NCBI GenBank assembly: GCA_017520935.1
Contig: JAFXEF010000041.1
Span: 1 to 33,387 of the forward strand
Reading direction: 5' to 3'
Length of the DNA stretch: 33,387 nt
From: Bacteroidaceae bacterium
GTDB lineage: Bacteria > Bacteroidota > Bacteroidia > Bacteroidales > Bacteroidaceae
Numbering within the stretch: the stretch's first letter is position 1; the number at the start of each line of letters is the position of its first letter. Shown here one piece after another: positions 6,392-15,839 of this stretch. Made by a program: the position numbers and the translations under genes. The notes below the pieces were generated by a model, which saw nothing but the letters and a program-made list of their open reading frames with translations, did not search any database and was not told the DNA's origin.

Positions 6392-9151
6392 ATGCAACGA
6401 CTACAAGATATCATCACAGAACGTATCCTCATTCTCGATGGTGCTATGGGCACCATGATACAGCAGTGCGGACTCACCGAGGAGGACTTCCGCGGAGAAC
6501 GGTTTACAGACCTTCCCGGACTACAGAAGGGCAACAATGACCTACTCTGTCTCACATGTCCAGAGGTGATTGCCGGCATTCATAATCGTTACCTTGCGGC
6601 AGGAGCCGACATCATCGAGACTTGCTCATTCAATGCCCAGCGCATCTCTATGGCCGACTACGGATGCGAGCACCTGTGTCGAGAAATCAACCTCGCCGCC
6701 GCTGCCATCGCCCGCCAGTGTGCCGATGCAGTGAGCACCCCCGACAAACCACGCTTTGTAGCCGGCTCGGTAGGTCCTACAAACAAGACCTGCTCGCTCA
6801 GTCCCGACGTGAACGATCCCGCCTTGCGTACTATTACCTATGATGAACTGGTAGATGCCTATGAGGAGCAGATGGAGGCACTTATCGAAGGGGGTGTAGA
6901 TGCATTGCTCATCGAGACCATATTCGATACACTCAATGCAAAAGCTGCCATTTATGCTGCTGAGCGGGTGATGGAGCGCTTGGGACGCCGTGTGCCGCTG
7001 ATGCTTTCGGTGACTATCTCCGATGCTGCGGGACGCACCCTCTCGGGACAGACACTTGATGCATTCCTCGCCTCGGTGAGCCATGCCGAAATCTTCTCCG
7101 TAGGCCTTAACTGCTCGTTTGGTGCAGCGCAGATGAAGCCCTACCTCAAGGCGCTTGCCTCACGTGCTCCTTATTATATATCATGCTATCCCAATGCCGG
7201 ACTTCCAAACAGCCTCGGCGGCTATGATCAATCGCCTGCCGACATGGCTGCCCAGGTAAAGGAGTATGTCGATGAGCGGTTGGTCAACATCATCGGTGGC
7301 TGTTGCGGCACAACCGATGCCTATATCGCCGAATATACACCTCTTGTGAAGGGTGCTGCTCCACACATCCCGTCAGAACGCCCCGATGCCTTATGGCTCT
7401 CGGGATTGGAACTGTGCGAGGTCACTCCCGAGCGCAACTTCATCAATGTGGGTGAACGCTGCAATGTGGCTGGTTCACGCAAGTTCCTGCGCCTCATCAA
7501 TGAGAAGAAATATGATGAAGCGTTGGCCATTGCACGCCATCAAGTAGAGGACGGAGCCCAACTGCTCGATATCAACATGGACGACGGCCTGCTCGATACA
7601 GAACGTGAGATGATACATTACCTCAACCTCATCGCCTCGGAGCCCGATATCGCCCGTGTGCCCATCATGGTGGATTCATCGCGTTGGGAGGTTATCACTG
7701 CAGCTATCAAATGCCTGCAGGGAAAATGCGTGGTCAACTCCATCTCGCTCAAGGAGGGCGAGGAGCTCTTCCTTGCTCATGCCCGTGAGATACGTCGCTT
7801 AGGGGCAGCCGTGGTGGTGATGGCCTTCGATGAGCAGGGGCAGGCCGACACCTACGAACGGCGCATCGCCATCTGCGAACGCGCCTACCGATTGCTTGTC
7901 GATGAGGTAGGCATGTCACCTCAAGACATTATCTTCGACCCCAACATCCTCGCTGTAGCTACGGGTATAGAGGCTCACGACAGCTATGCGATAGACTTCA
8001 TCCGTGCCACAAAGTGGATACGCACTCATCTGCCCGGTGCCCATGTGAGCGGTGGAGTGAGCAACCTCTCCTTTGCGTTCCGTGGAAACAACTACTTGCG
8101 CGAAGCCATGCACGCCGTATTCCTCTACCATGCCATCAAGGCCGGTATGGATATGGGTATAGTCAATCCTGCCACTTCGGTGAGGTATGATGATATCCCT
8201 GCCGAACTGCTGAGAGCCATTGAAGATGTGATATTAGCCTCCCCTAACCCCTCCCAAGGAGGGGTAACCAACACCGAACGTTTGATAAAGGTCGCATCTG
8301 AGATCTACACTAACTCCGAGATATACGGGTCACCCCTCCTTGGGAGGGGTAAGGGGGAGGCTTCCCTTTCTCTTGAAGAGCGTCTCCAAAACGCTCTTGT
8401 CAAAGGTATATCAGACAACCTTGAAGCCGACCTTGCCGAAGCTCTCACCGTATACCCCTCGGCCGTAGCCATCATTGAAGGTCCCCTAATGGCAGGCATG
8501 CTGCGCGTAGGCCAACTCTTCGGCGAAGGCCGCATGTTCCTTCCCCAAGTGGTGAAGACAGCACGTACAATGAAGCAGGCGGTAGAGATATTGACTGCGG
8601 ACAGTTCAACAATAAAAATTCAGCGTTCAGATTCCAAGAAAGTGCTCCTTGCCACCGTCAAAGGCGATGTCCACGATATAGGCAAGAACATAGTCAGCGT
8701 AGTGATGGGATGTAACGGCTACGAGATCATCGATATGGGCGTTATGGTACCTGCCGAAGATATCGTAAAGAGAGTGCTTGAGTGTCATCCCGATATTATC
8801 GGACTCAGCGGGCTTATCACCCCTTCTCTGACCGAAATGGTAGATGTAGCCACAGCATTGCGTGAGGCGGACATCAGCGTACCGCTTCTCATAGGTGGTG
8901 CTACTACCAGTGCCATGCACACTGCTCTGAAGATTGCTCCGGCCTACGATGGTCCCGTGGTATATGTAAAGGATGCCTCGCAAAATTCAGGGGTAGCTGC
9001 CGCTCTCCTCAGCGATGACACACGTGAGGCATATATTACCCAATTGCAGAACGAGCAGGAGAATCTACGTCGTGAGTTTGCGGTTAGGGAACAAGCTCCA
9101 CTATTATCCCTCGAGGAGGCACGCAGCAAGCGTCCAGATTTCTTTGCGTAG
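6392..9151 (+). CDS. metH: Cobalamin-dependent methionine synthase, short form
   Basis: A 919-residue enzyme that transfers the methyl group of 5-methyltetrahydrofolate to homocysteine through cobalamin. The homocysteine domain (about 5-325) has DGAMGTMIQ and the zinc ligands C241, C304 and C305. The pterin domain covers about 345-600. The B12 domain (about 660-915) has [11 protein letters not shown] with the cobalt-ligand H761. The protein ends after the B12 domain, so the AdoMet-binding reactivation domain of the roughly 1,230-residue E. coli enzyme is absent; a separate reactivase may exist elsewhere. Two REP-like hairpins (8236-8265 and 8332-8362) are translated in frame as residues about 615-625 and 647-657, in the linker ahead of the B12 cap. 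Conserved stretches on both sides are intact. Confidence 0.97.
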   Translation: MQRLQDIITERILILDGAMGTMIQQCGLTEEDFRGERFTDLPGLQKGNNDLLCLTCPEVIAGIHNRYLAAGADIIETCSFNAQRISMADYGCEHLCREINLAAAAIARQCADAVSTPDKPRFVAGSVGPTNKTCSLSPDVNDPALRTITYDELVDAYEEQMEALIEGGVDALLIETIFDTLNAKAAIYAAERVMERLGRRVPLMLSVTISDAAGRTLSGQTLDAFLASVSHAEIFSVGLNCSFGAAQMKPYLKALASRAPYYISCYPNAGLPNSLGGYDQSPADMAAQVKEYVDERLVNIIGGCCGTTDAYIAEYTPLVKGAAPHIPSERPDALWLSGLELCEVTPERNFINVGERCNVAGSRKFLRLINEKKYDEALAIARHQVEDGAQLLDINMDDGLLDTEREMIHYLNLIASEPDIARVPIMVDSSRWEVITAAIKCLQGKCVVNSISLKEGEELFLAHAREIRRLGAAVVVMAFDEQGQADTYERRIAICERAYRLLVDEVGMSPQDIIFDPNILAVATGIEAHDSYAIDFIRATKWIRTHLPGAHVSGGVSNLSFAFRGNNYLREAMHAVFLYHAIKAGMDMGIVNPATSVRYDDIPAELLRAIEDVILASPNPSQGGVTNTERLIKVASEIYTNSEIYGSPLLGRGKGEASLSLEERLQNALVKGISDNLEADLAEALTVYPSAVAIIEGPLMAGMLRVGQLFGEGRMFLPQVVKTARTMKQAVEILTADSSTIKIQRSDSKKVLLATVKGDVHDIGKNIVSVVMGCNGYEIIDMGVMVPAEDIVKRVLECHPDIIGLSGLITPSLTEMVDVATALREADISVPLLIGGATTSAMHTALKIAPAYDGPVVYVKDASQNSGVAAALLSDDTREAYITQLQNEQENLRREFAVREQAPLLSLEEARSKRPDFFA
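8236..8362. repeat. Inverted pair of REP-like hairpins inside metH
   Basis: The left arm (8236-8265) contains ACCCCTCC-CAA-GGAGGGGT and the right arm (8332-8362) contains ACCCCTCC-TTG-GGAGGGGT. Each arm folds on itself and also pairs with the other. The same sequence pair occurs between nadE and udk (13595-13736). The 66 bp between the arms encode [11 protein letters not shown], which looks like native MetH sequence, so the two arms seem to flank host coding sequence rather than foreign cargo. Confidence 0.9.
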
Positions 9152-9203
9152 TTGGACATCTCTTGAGGTTTGTTTCTTGCGGTTAAATAGCAATATAGAC
9201 TGA

Positions 9204-12131
9204 CTACGAAAGTTCATCTATCAATGCCCGGTAGTTGTCATCGGTAGCAAGTACCTGGGGAATGCCGATAACGAAGAGTTGTTGGCGGGCACGTGTGAGA
9301 GCTACGTTGAGCTTGCGGTCGAGTACGATGGCATCGTTGCCAAGGGACTCTGCCGTCTCTACTATCAGTTCCATTTGTGCGACATCGGTAACAGTGGTGC
9401 AGTAGATGATGATATCACGTTGGCTTCCTTGATAGCGCTCTACGGTGTCAATGCTGATGCCTTCTGTGTAGTCGGGCATATTGAGTGCAGCGAGCGCATG
9501 GCGTATGAGGGCTCCTTGATTACGAAAGGGAGCGATGATACCGATGCTGCGGAAGGGATCATAGGGCAAGGCATTAGCTTGATACAGGGTTATAATGCTT
9601 TCTACAAGTGCAGCACAGAGGCGGGCTTCGTGACTGTTGGTCTTGAAACGCTCGCCAACCTCGGGCATAGGGCAACAGATAAAGGCGGTACGGCGGGTAG
9701 CCACCAAATGCTGCATCGGAAATTCTGCATTGTAAGTGGTATAAGGCAACGGTGAGGTTTGATGAGGTAGAGGCACCGGACATAGTCGACCGCTGTAGAA
9801 ACGATGGTTGGCAAAGCGACTCACCTCAGGATGCATGCGTCCTTGACGATAGAGTGTAGCAATGCATGCAGTGTGTCCGGAAGCTGTTAACTGACGGTGG
9901 AGACGCTCGAAGAGCGACTGCCGACAGTCGGTAAATCCCAAGCTGATGAGCTGTTCATCGGTAATGCTTGCCTCCTCGGCGCTTTGCAGGGCTATAGCAG
10001 GCAGTTGCTTATGGTCGCCAATGAGCACGTATTTACCAACCTTGGTGAGCAGACCGACAAGCTGCGGTTCGAGTATCTGTGAAGCCTCATCAATGATAGT
10101 AAGGTCAAATGTCTTGGCTTCGAATAGCTCGGGACGGTTGGCAGCAGTGCTCACGGTACTCACCACGACACGTGTGGAAGCTATGAGCGAACGTACCTCA
10201 TCGCGACTGCATAGTGGGGCTATAAGTCGGGATAGTGTGTGTGGGGCATAACGTTCGTCACAACTCTGTTCGCTGCCCAGACGTATGTAGGCGGGGCAGT
10301 CATCAATACTCTCTATAGCGGCACAGATCTCATCCACAGCACGATTGGTATAAGCCATAAGGAGGATGTGACTGTCGGCATACCGGTAGTGCTCCTCTAC
10401 GATGGAACGCAGCACAATAGAGGTCTTTCCGGCACCTGGAGCACCGACGATGAGGGCATAGTCACGTGCTTGCTTTACTGCGAGCACAATATTGTCTGTA
10501 TCTTCGCCCGGATAATGACCACACAGCGTTTGAGTGGTATCAGTTTGGGGAGGTTCCATACCAAGAATCAGGCGTTGGCGTTGCAGAGGCGCGCTGAGCA
10601 ACGCATATAAGTTGCGATATAGCGACGAAGAGGCACTGTCGCTTACATCGTGCTCCATCGCATACGTGACAGTAAAGGGAAATACATCTGCACTATGCTG
10701 ATGTTGGCGTAGTCCAATGCGCAGGATGTGACTGTCGATATACAGTAGCGTTCCCTTGTGTACCTGGCGAGTAGCTACGCTGTCATTCTCGTTGTCTCTG
10801 ACGTAGAAGAGCACCATATCACCCCGGCGGAAGTTAGGCACATCGGACGTGTCAAGCGGGAGAAAAGCAAAGGAGAGCGTGTCATAGCCGCAACCATCAT
10901 CGGCTGCAAAGGACTGTAGTTTCAGGTTGCCTATAATGTCGCCATCGGCAAGTTTCTCTTCGTAGGTACGGCACCACAGGTGACTTTGGGCTTGGTCACG
11001 GTCGCTGCGTCCGATTTTACTTATATACTGCTCGGCTGCCGTAAAGCGCAGATAACGGTAGAAGTAGGTCTTGACGGTAGCATCGGCCTGAAGGAAGGGT
11101 TCGAGTTGCTTGGCGATGGCAGGACGCAGGTAATCACTCCATAGGCGGTTAGTGATGGGGCGAGTGTTAAACACATCGGGAGTAAGTTCCACGAAAAAGG
11201 AGGCGGTATCGGGTTCGCTGGCCAATCGGCGCATAAGACATACGATAGCATTGCGTAGCGACAAAGCTTCATCAACGATATGGGGATAACTCTCTCCATT
11301 GAAATAGCGCGGGTAGCGGGAGTAGAGCAGCAAGCCCGTAATCTCTTCACGCGGGATACCGGTATTGACATGCAGCATTTCCCGATATAGCATCATTTGT
11401 GCAGTATGGCTCTGCTTGGGACCTTTAGGAGCGGAGTAATACTCGTCGGCCTTGCCCGACTTAAGCTCTACGAGACAATGCAGGTCGCTATGCAGATAGT
11501 CGAGGCGCCCCTGAATTCCCAATGCAGGACAGATAAACGATGGCTCAAGCATAGCACCACCAGACTCTCCTGCCGGGTAACGACGGTGCAATGCCTCTAC
11601 AGAAGTGCGTATATGTTCGTATTGGCTGCGGGCCTCCTGGAAGAAAGCAGCATTGATGTCAGGACAAATGGCAAATTTTAGCGCATCGGCCGTAAAGGCC
11701 TTGCGTATGGAGGTGTCGTATGAAGCAGGACGCTCAGGGGTGTGGTTGACACAATCATCGAGAAACTGGTTGGCCATATTACCCAACAAGATATGTCGGG
11801 TGCTCTCTTTGGGAGCAAGCATACTCAACACATACCGCATAGGATGAGCACCGCTCTCAGAGAAGCAGGCTGTGAGCGTACTGATATCGACCAGATAGTC
11901 GGGTTCGATGATGAGACGGCGGGCACGTATCTTTGCTGGCTCCCTGCCACCTTCCACCTCTTCCATCTCCAACAGGACTACGGTATCGCCACAATATAAA
12001 TTGTCAATATCGGCAAGATAGCTATTACCGATAATCTCTGCACAGCACTCTTCCCTATTCTCGGTAATACCATATATATAAGGAGGGATTGTCTGCTGCA
12101 CCTGTAGACGCAGGTAACGGGGAGGAGTCAT
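9204..12131 (-). CDS. Dna2-like nuclease-helicase fusion
   Basis: A 975-residue protein. The N-terminal PD-(D/E)XK nuclease has D211 in GRLDY, E222-x-K224 in VELKSG and the later QMMLY motif (Q245, Y249), as in Dna2/Cas4 nucleases. The C-terminal superfamily-1B helicase has Walker A GAPGAGKT (563-570), DEAS (681-684), GDHKQLP (705-711) and, near the end, ERYQGSQRD and VALTRAR. The iron-sulphur cysteine triplet of eukaryotic Dna2 and Cas4 is not visible after the nuclease motifs. It is likely to process branched or flapped DNA during repair. The ATG overlaps the upstream transglycosylase stop by 4 bp, so they are coupled. No phage-defence neighbours are present, which favours housekeeping repair. 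Confidence 0.9.
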   Translation of the reverse strand: MTPPRYLRLQVQQTIPPYIYGITENREECCAEIIGNSYLADIDNLYCGDTVVLLEMEEVEGGREPAKIRARRLIIEPDYLVDISTLTACFSESGAHPMRYVLSMLAPKESTRHILLGNMANQFLDDCVNHTPERPASYDTSIRKAFTADALKFAICPDINAAFFQEARSQYEHIRTSVEALHRRYPAGESGGAMLEPSFICPALGIQGRLDYLHSDLHCLVELKSGKADEYYSAPKGPKQSHTAQMMLYREMLHVNTGIPREEITGLLLYSRYPRYFNGESYPHIVDEALSLRNAIVCLMRRLASEPDTASFFVELTPDVFNTRPITNRLWSDYLRPAIAKQLEPFLQADATVKTYFYRYLRFTAAEQYISKIGRSDRDQAQSHLWCRTYEEKLADGDIIGNLKLQSFAADDGCGYDTLSFAFLPLDTSDVPNFRRGDMVLFYVRDNENDSVATRQVHKGTLLYIDSHILRIGLRQHQHSADVFPFTVTYAMEHDVSDSASSSLYRNLYALLSAPLQRQRLILGMEPPQTDTTQTLCGHYPGEDTDNIVLAVKQARDYALIVGAPGAGKTSIVLRSIVEEHYRYADSHILLMAYTNRAVDEICAAIESIDDCPAYIRLGSEQSCDERYAPHTLSRLIAPLCSRDEVRSLIASTRVVVSTVSTAANRPELFEAKTFDLTIIDEASQILEPQLVGLLTKVGKYVLIGDHKQLPAIALQSAEEASITDEQLISLGFTDCRQSLFERLHRQLTASGHTACIATLYRQGRMHPEVSRFANHRFYSGRLCPVPLPHQTSPLPYTTYNAEFPMQHLVATRRTAFICCPMPEVGERFKTNSHEARLCAALVESIITLYQANALPYDPFRSIGIIAPFRNQGALIRHALAALNMPDYTEGISIDTVERYQGSQRDIIIYCTTVTDVAQMELIVETAESLGNDAIVLDRKLNVALTRARQQLFVIGIPQVLATDDNYRALIDELS

Positions 12132-12931
12132 AGTAGTGCCTTGGAATGTTGGGTACTGTCGGTAGATGTTGCCTCCGATGCGATATCCTCGTCAATGACA
12201 CAGACACCTGGACGTGGCACATAGTGGGTGGTGTCGCGATGAGTCTCCCAATACTGCTCCTCGCGCAGGCAGTATTCACTGTACTTATGCTGTACTTTAC
12301 GTACGAAGAGGGTGGTCTCTACGCCTGTGAAGCGACCATTGCGGCAAAGCGAATCGGTATAATAGATAGAGTCATTCTTTAGGCGGAGGAAAGTCTCTAC
12401 ATTGTTGTTCCACACGTGACGGTTCTTACCGTACTTCTCGGCTAAGCGCATGGCATCCTGTATGTGTCCGAACCCAGCATTGTATGAAGCGAGTACGAAG
12501 TGTATGCGCTCGTTTTCTGGCACACGGCGGAAGAGTCGGCTGAGGTAAGCAAAGTAGTCGACTGCAGCACGTACACTCTCGCCAGGGTCACGCTCCATAC
12601 CCACAGGCACTCCCATGGCACGAGCTGTCTGAGGCATCATCTGCATCAGCCCCTGCGCGCCTACAGCCGAGGTAGCAGCCGTATCGAACTTTGATTCCAC
12701 GTAAGCTACGGCAGCCAGCATCTTCCAATCCCACCCAAGAGTGTCGGCGTATGTGCGGAACAGGCTGTCGTAGGGCGATATACGGAAAGAGCGTACTACC
12801 GTATCTGCTACAGGTATACTATCCTGCTGTGCTTTATAGGTAGTGCTGTCGGTCGACCTCGTACCTAAAGTAAATGCAGCAACGAGTGCCGCGATTCCTG
12901 CTATATATAAACTCTTCTCTCGCTTACGCAT
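12128..12931 (-). CDS. Lytic transglycosylase (SLT domain)
   Basis: A 267-residue envelope enzyme that cleaves the MurNAc-GlcNAc bond of peptidoglycan. An N-terminal membrane or signal segment spans about 8-24. The SLT domain has the catalytic E79 in AYVESKFD, followed by AVGAQGLMQMMPQTA and ASYNAGFGHI, the usual order of MltF/Slt-type enzymes. There is no solute-binding domain ahead of it, so it is a single-domain form. The C-terminal 60 residues are low in recognisable features. It lies 42 bp downstream of udk and overlaps the next gene by 4 bp. Confidence 0.92.
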   Translation of the reverse strand: MRKREKSLYIAGIAALVAAFTLGTRSTDSTTYKAQQDSIPVADTVVRSFRISPYDSLFRTYADTLGWDWKMLAAVAYVESKFDTAATSAVGAQGLMQMMPQTARAMGVPVGMERDPGESVRAAVDYFAYLSRLFRRVPENERIHFVLASYNAGFGHIQDAMRLAEKYGKNRHVWNNNVETFLRLKNDSIYYTDSLCRNGRFTGVETTLFVRKVQHKYSEYCLREEQYWETHRDTTHYVPRPGVCVIDEDIASEATSTDSTQHSKALL

Positions 12932-12973
12932 TGTTTCTGTTTAGGGTTTAGTGCCCAAAAGTTAACCGCCTCG

Positions 12974-13588
12974 TTATTGTTTGTCCAGACACTGCTGTAT
13001 GAACAACCGCACCATTTCGATAGCTTTCACATTGTGTCCACCATTGGGGATGATGATGTCGGCATACTGCTTGGTAGGTTCGATGAACTCATCGTGCATA
13101 GGTTTCAGTATATTGCGATACTTGTCGATGAGCATCTCCAGCGGATGTCCCCGTTCGGCGATGTCGCGGGTGATGACACGTAGCAGTCGCTCGTCAGGGC
13201 CGGCATCGACAAAAATCTTGATGTCCATGAGGTCGCGCATGCTCTTGTCATACAATGCCATGATGCCCTCCACGATAACTACTTCGCGTGGTTCCACATG
13301 CACTGTCTCTTCGAGTCTGGTGCTGGTGATATACGAGTAGGTGGGTTGCTCTATGGAACGTCCCTCGCGCAGTTCATTGATGTGATGAGCCAGTAGCGAC
13401 CACTCGAAAGCATCGGGATGGTCGAAGTTGGTTTTCTTGCGTTCTTCGAGCGGCATGTCCGACTGGTCGTTGTAGTACGAGTCCTGCGGTATCACTGCCA
13501 CCGAGCCTTCGGGCAGACTCTCTACGATTCGCTTTACTACGGTAGTCTTACCCGAACCTGTACCACCTGCTATACCTATGATGATCAT
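12974..13588 (-). CDS. udk: Uridine kinase
   Basis: A 204-residue cytosolic enzyme that phosphorylates uridine and cytidine for pyrimidine salvage. It has the P-loop GGTGSGKTT (8-16), QDSYY, NFDHPDAF, PTYSY and VIVEGIMAL, all in the canonical order and length. A REP-like inverted pair separates it from nadE upstream. No convincing promoter is visible in that gap, so it may depend on read-through from nadE or on a promoter altered by the insertion. Confidence 0.96.
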   Translation of the reverse strand: MIIIGIAGGTGSGKTTVVKRIVESLPEGSVAVIPQDSYYNDQSDMPLEERKKTNFDHPDAFEWSLLAHHINELREGRSIEQPTYSYITSTRLEETVHVEPREVVIVEGIMALYDKSMRDLMDIKIFVDAGPDERLLRVITRDIAERGHPLEMLIDKYRNILKPMHDEFIEPTKQYADIIIPNGGHNVKAIEMVRLFIQQCLDKQ

Positions 13589-13594
13589 ATTATT

Positions 13595-13736
13595 AGGAGC
13601 CTCCCCCGTCTCCTCCCAAGGAGGGGTGACTCAGTCATCGCGGAGGATATTCTTTATTATTGTTGTATGTTACTAATTATATTCATTGGACTCCGAAATC
13701 CCCCTCCTTGGGAGGGGTTAGGGGAGGCCTCCCCTA
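13595..13736. repeat. Inverted REP-like pair between nadE and udk
   Basis: The arms at 13595-13627 and 13701-13736 share the CCTCCCAAGGAGGGG / CCCCTCCTTGGGAGG core with the pair inside metH. The outer end includes the perfect 18-bp palindrome TAGGGGAGGCCTCCCCTA (13719-13736), and its final CTA is the nadE stop codon read on the minus strand. The spacer contains a second small palindrome (TGACTCAGTCA). It may act as a terminator or RNA-stability element between the two genes. Confidence 0.88.
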
Positions 13737-15659
13737 CAGTTTCTCACACTCCTCTAACCACAAAGCTGCACTTGCATCGCTCGGCATGCGCCAGTCGCCA
13801 CGCGGACTCAGCGATACACTGCCCACCTTAGGTCCATCGGGCAGACACGAGCGTTTGAACTGTTGCTGGAAGAAACGGCGGAAGAAGGTCGTTAGCCAGC
13901 GCTTGATGGTGCCTCGGTCATAACTGCCCTCGAAGGTCTTACAGGCGATGTAGTATATCTTCGATGGTGTGTATCCCGAACGCAGGAAATGGTAGATAAA
14001 GAAGTCGTGCAGCTCGTAGGGTCCCACCAGATCCTCGGTCTTCTGTTTGATGGTACCATCGGCCTTGGCGGGTATCAGTTCGGGACTGATGGGCGTATTC
14101 ACCACATCAAGCAGGATATCGCGAATATCAGCATCGTAGGTATGGGTAGCCTCCCATGCCACGATGTGGCGCACGAGTGTCTTGGGTATGCCAGCATTCA
14201 TGCCATACATCGACATGTGGTCACCGTTGTAGGTAGCCCATCCGAGTGCCAGCTCCGAGAGATCGCCCGTGCCAATGACGATGGCGTTCTCGCGGTTGGC
14301 CACATCCATGAGCAGTTGGGTACGTTCGCGTGCCTGACTATTCTCGTATGTAGTGTCGTGTACATCGATATCGTGCCCTATATCCTTGAAGTGCTGTATG
14401 CAAGCATCCTTGATGCTAATCTCGCGCTGCGTGATACCCAGCAGTTGCATCAGCGACAGGGCGTTCTGATAGGTGCGGTCGGTAGTTCCGAAGCCAGGCA
14501 TGGTGATACCAATGATGCCTGTACGGGAAAGTCCGAGGCGGTCGAACGTACGCACCGTAGCCAACAGTGCTAACGTAGAGTCCAACCCACCCGATATACC
14601 GATGACCACCTTGTTGCAATGGATATGAGTGAGGCGCTTGGCGAGGCCGGCCACCTGTATATTGAGTATTTCATTGCAATGTGCATCGAGCTCGTCACCC
14701 TGCGGCACGAAGGGTAGAGGCGTGTAGGTACGGGTAAGCACTCCCTCCCTCTCGGCAATGGGTGCAGTATGCACGTGTGTGGCTTTGGGATAGAGGTCTG
14801 CTTGGGCGGTGGCGAAGGTAGTGTTGCCCCGACGCTCCACGCGCAACTTGTCGAGGTCAATCTCGGTACACACCAGCTGGGCATCGAAGCTGAAGCGCTC
14901 GCCCTGAGCTATCATCGTGCCGTTCTCGGCTATGAGGGCATTGCCCGAAAACACCAAGTCAGTGGTTGACTCTCCATAGCCGCAACTGCAGTATACGTAT
15001 CCTGCCATGCAGCGAGCCGATTGCTGTGCAATGAGCGAGCGCAAGTACTCGTGCTTGCCCGTCACCTCGTCCGATGCCGAGAGGTTGAAGATAATCTCTG
15101 CTCCCTGCAAAGCCAGCGCCGAGCTGGGTGGTGTCACACTCCACAAGTCCTCGCATATCTCCACACCGAAGGCATAGCGCTCCGTGTGGAATATCTGGTA
15201 CGAACCGATGTGTACCAACTGCCCGGCATACCGTATGTTGTCCTCCATGCGCAAGTTGTAACCTGTTGTAAACCAACGTCGTTCGTTAAACTCACCGTAG
15301 TTGGGGATATAGCACTTGGGCACAATACCCAGTATACGTCCCTGCTGAATCACGAGGGCACAGTTGTACAATGCACCACACACATAGATGGGCGCTCCTA
15401 TGACGTATACATTGTCGTATGCCTTGGTTGCCTCGGCAAACTGTGCCACACTCTCCTCGGCTCCCTGCAGTAGGGTCTGCTGAGTAAACAGGTCATTACA
15501 CGTATAACCCGTGGTACACAGTTCGGGAAACACCGTTATCTCCACTCCCTCCTTGTGGGCACGCTGTGCCAAGATGACCAACTGCTCTGTATTGAACCTC
15601 GTATCGGCTACGCTGACCAAAGGTATGGCCGCTGCCACTTTGATAAATCCGTGTTGCAT
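13734..15659 (-). CDS. nadE: Glutamine-hydrolysing NAD+ synthase
   Basis: A 641-residue two-domain enzyme for the last step of NAD synthesis. The N-terminal nitrilase-type glutaminase has the triad E46 (FPELCTTGY), K115 (VPKCYIPN) and C169 (GVEICEDLW). The C-terminal synthetase has the P-loop SGGLDS (356-361) and GTGDLSE. Having its own glutaminase, it can use glutamine rather than free ammonia. Its stop codon lies inside the repeat palindrome at 13719-13736, so the insertion abuts or defines the C-terminus. Two tandem promoter modules lie upstream. Confidence 0.97.
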   Translation of the reverse strand: MQHGFIKVAAAIPLVSVADTRFNTEQLVILAQRAHKEGVEITVFPELCTTGYTCNDLFTQQTLLQGAEESVAQFAEATKAYDNVYVIGAPIYVCGALYNCALVIQQGRILGIVPKCYIPNYGEFNERRWFTTGYNLRMEDNIRYAGQLVHIGSYQIFHTERYAFGVEICEDLWSVTPPSSALALQGAEIIFNLSASDEVTGKHEYLRSLIAQQSARCMAGYVYCSCGYGESTTDLVFSGNALIAENGTMIAQGERFSFDAQLVCTEIDLDKLRVERRGNTTFATAQADLYPKATHVHTAPIAEREGVLTRTYTPLPFVPQGDELDAHCNEILNIQVAGLAKRLTHIHCNKVVIGISGGLDSTLALLATVRTFDRLGLSRTGIIGITMPGFGTTDRTYQNALSLMQLLGITQREISIKDACIQHFKDIGHDIDVHDTTYENSQARERTQLLMDVANRENAIVIGTGDLSELALGWATYNGDHMSMYGMNAGIPKTLVRHIVAWEATHTYDADIRDILLDVVNTPISPELIPAKADGTIKQKTEDLVGPYELHDFFIYHFLRSGYTPSKIYYIACKTFEGSYDRGTIKRWLTTFFRRFFQQQFKRSCLPDGPKVGSVSLSPRGDWRMPSDASAALWLEECEKL

Positions 15660-15680
15660 ACTCTATTTCATTATTTACTG

Positions 15681-15722
15681 CAAATATAGCGAGAAACGAG
15701 CGAGAAACATCAAGTCTACTTG
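15681..15722 (-). promoter_or_regulatory. nadE-proximal promoter module
   Basis: On the minus strand: CAAGTAGACTTG palindrome, TTTCTCGCTCG, then TATATTTG (15681-15688). The predicted start of transcription is near 15674, about 15 nt before the nadE ATG. It shares its layout with the modules at 15765-15804 and 24505-24544. Confidence 0.65.
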
Positions 15723-15764
15723 AATATTTTTCACAGCAAGTGAAAGTATATTCGAGGTTTACCT

Positions 15765-15804
15765 CAAATATAGCGAAAAGTGAGCGAAAAGTCAAGTTTG
15801 CTTG
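15765..15804 (-). promoter_or_regulatory. Second copy of the nadE promoter module
   Basis: On the minus strand: CAAGCAAACTTG, CTTTTCGCTC, then TATATTTG (15765-15772). It is a tandem duplicate about 84 bp upstream of the proximal module, giving nadE two likely start sites. It lies in the 180-bp gap after the glycosyltransferase gene. Confidence 0.6.
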
Positions 15805-15839
15805 CACATTTCTCGCTCGTTTATCCATATATTCACGGT

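Noticed and set aside
8236..8362. Disruption of metH by the repeat
   Set aside because: The reading frame is preserved and conserved residues continue on both sides, so the gene is not a pseudogene on this evidence.
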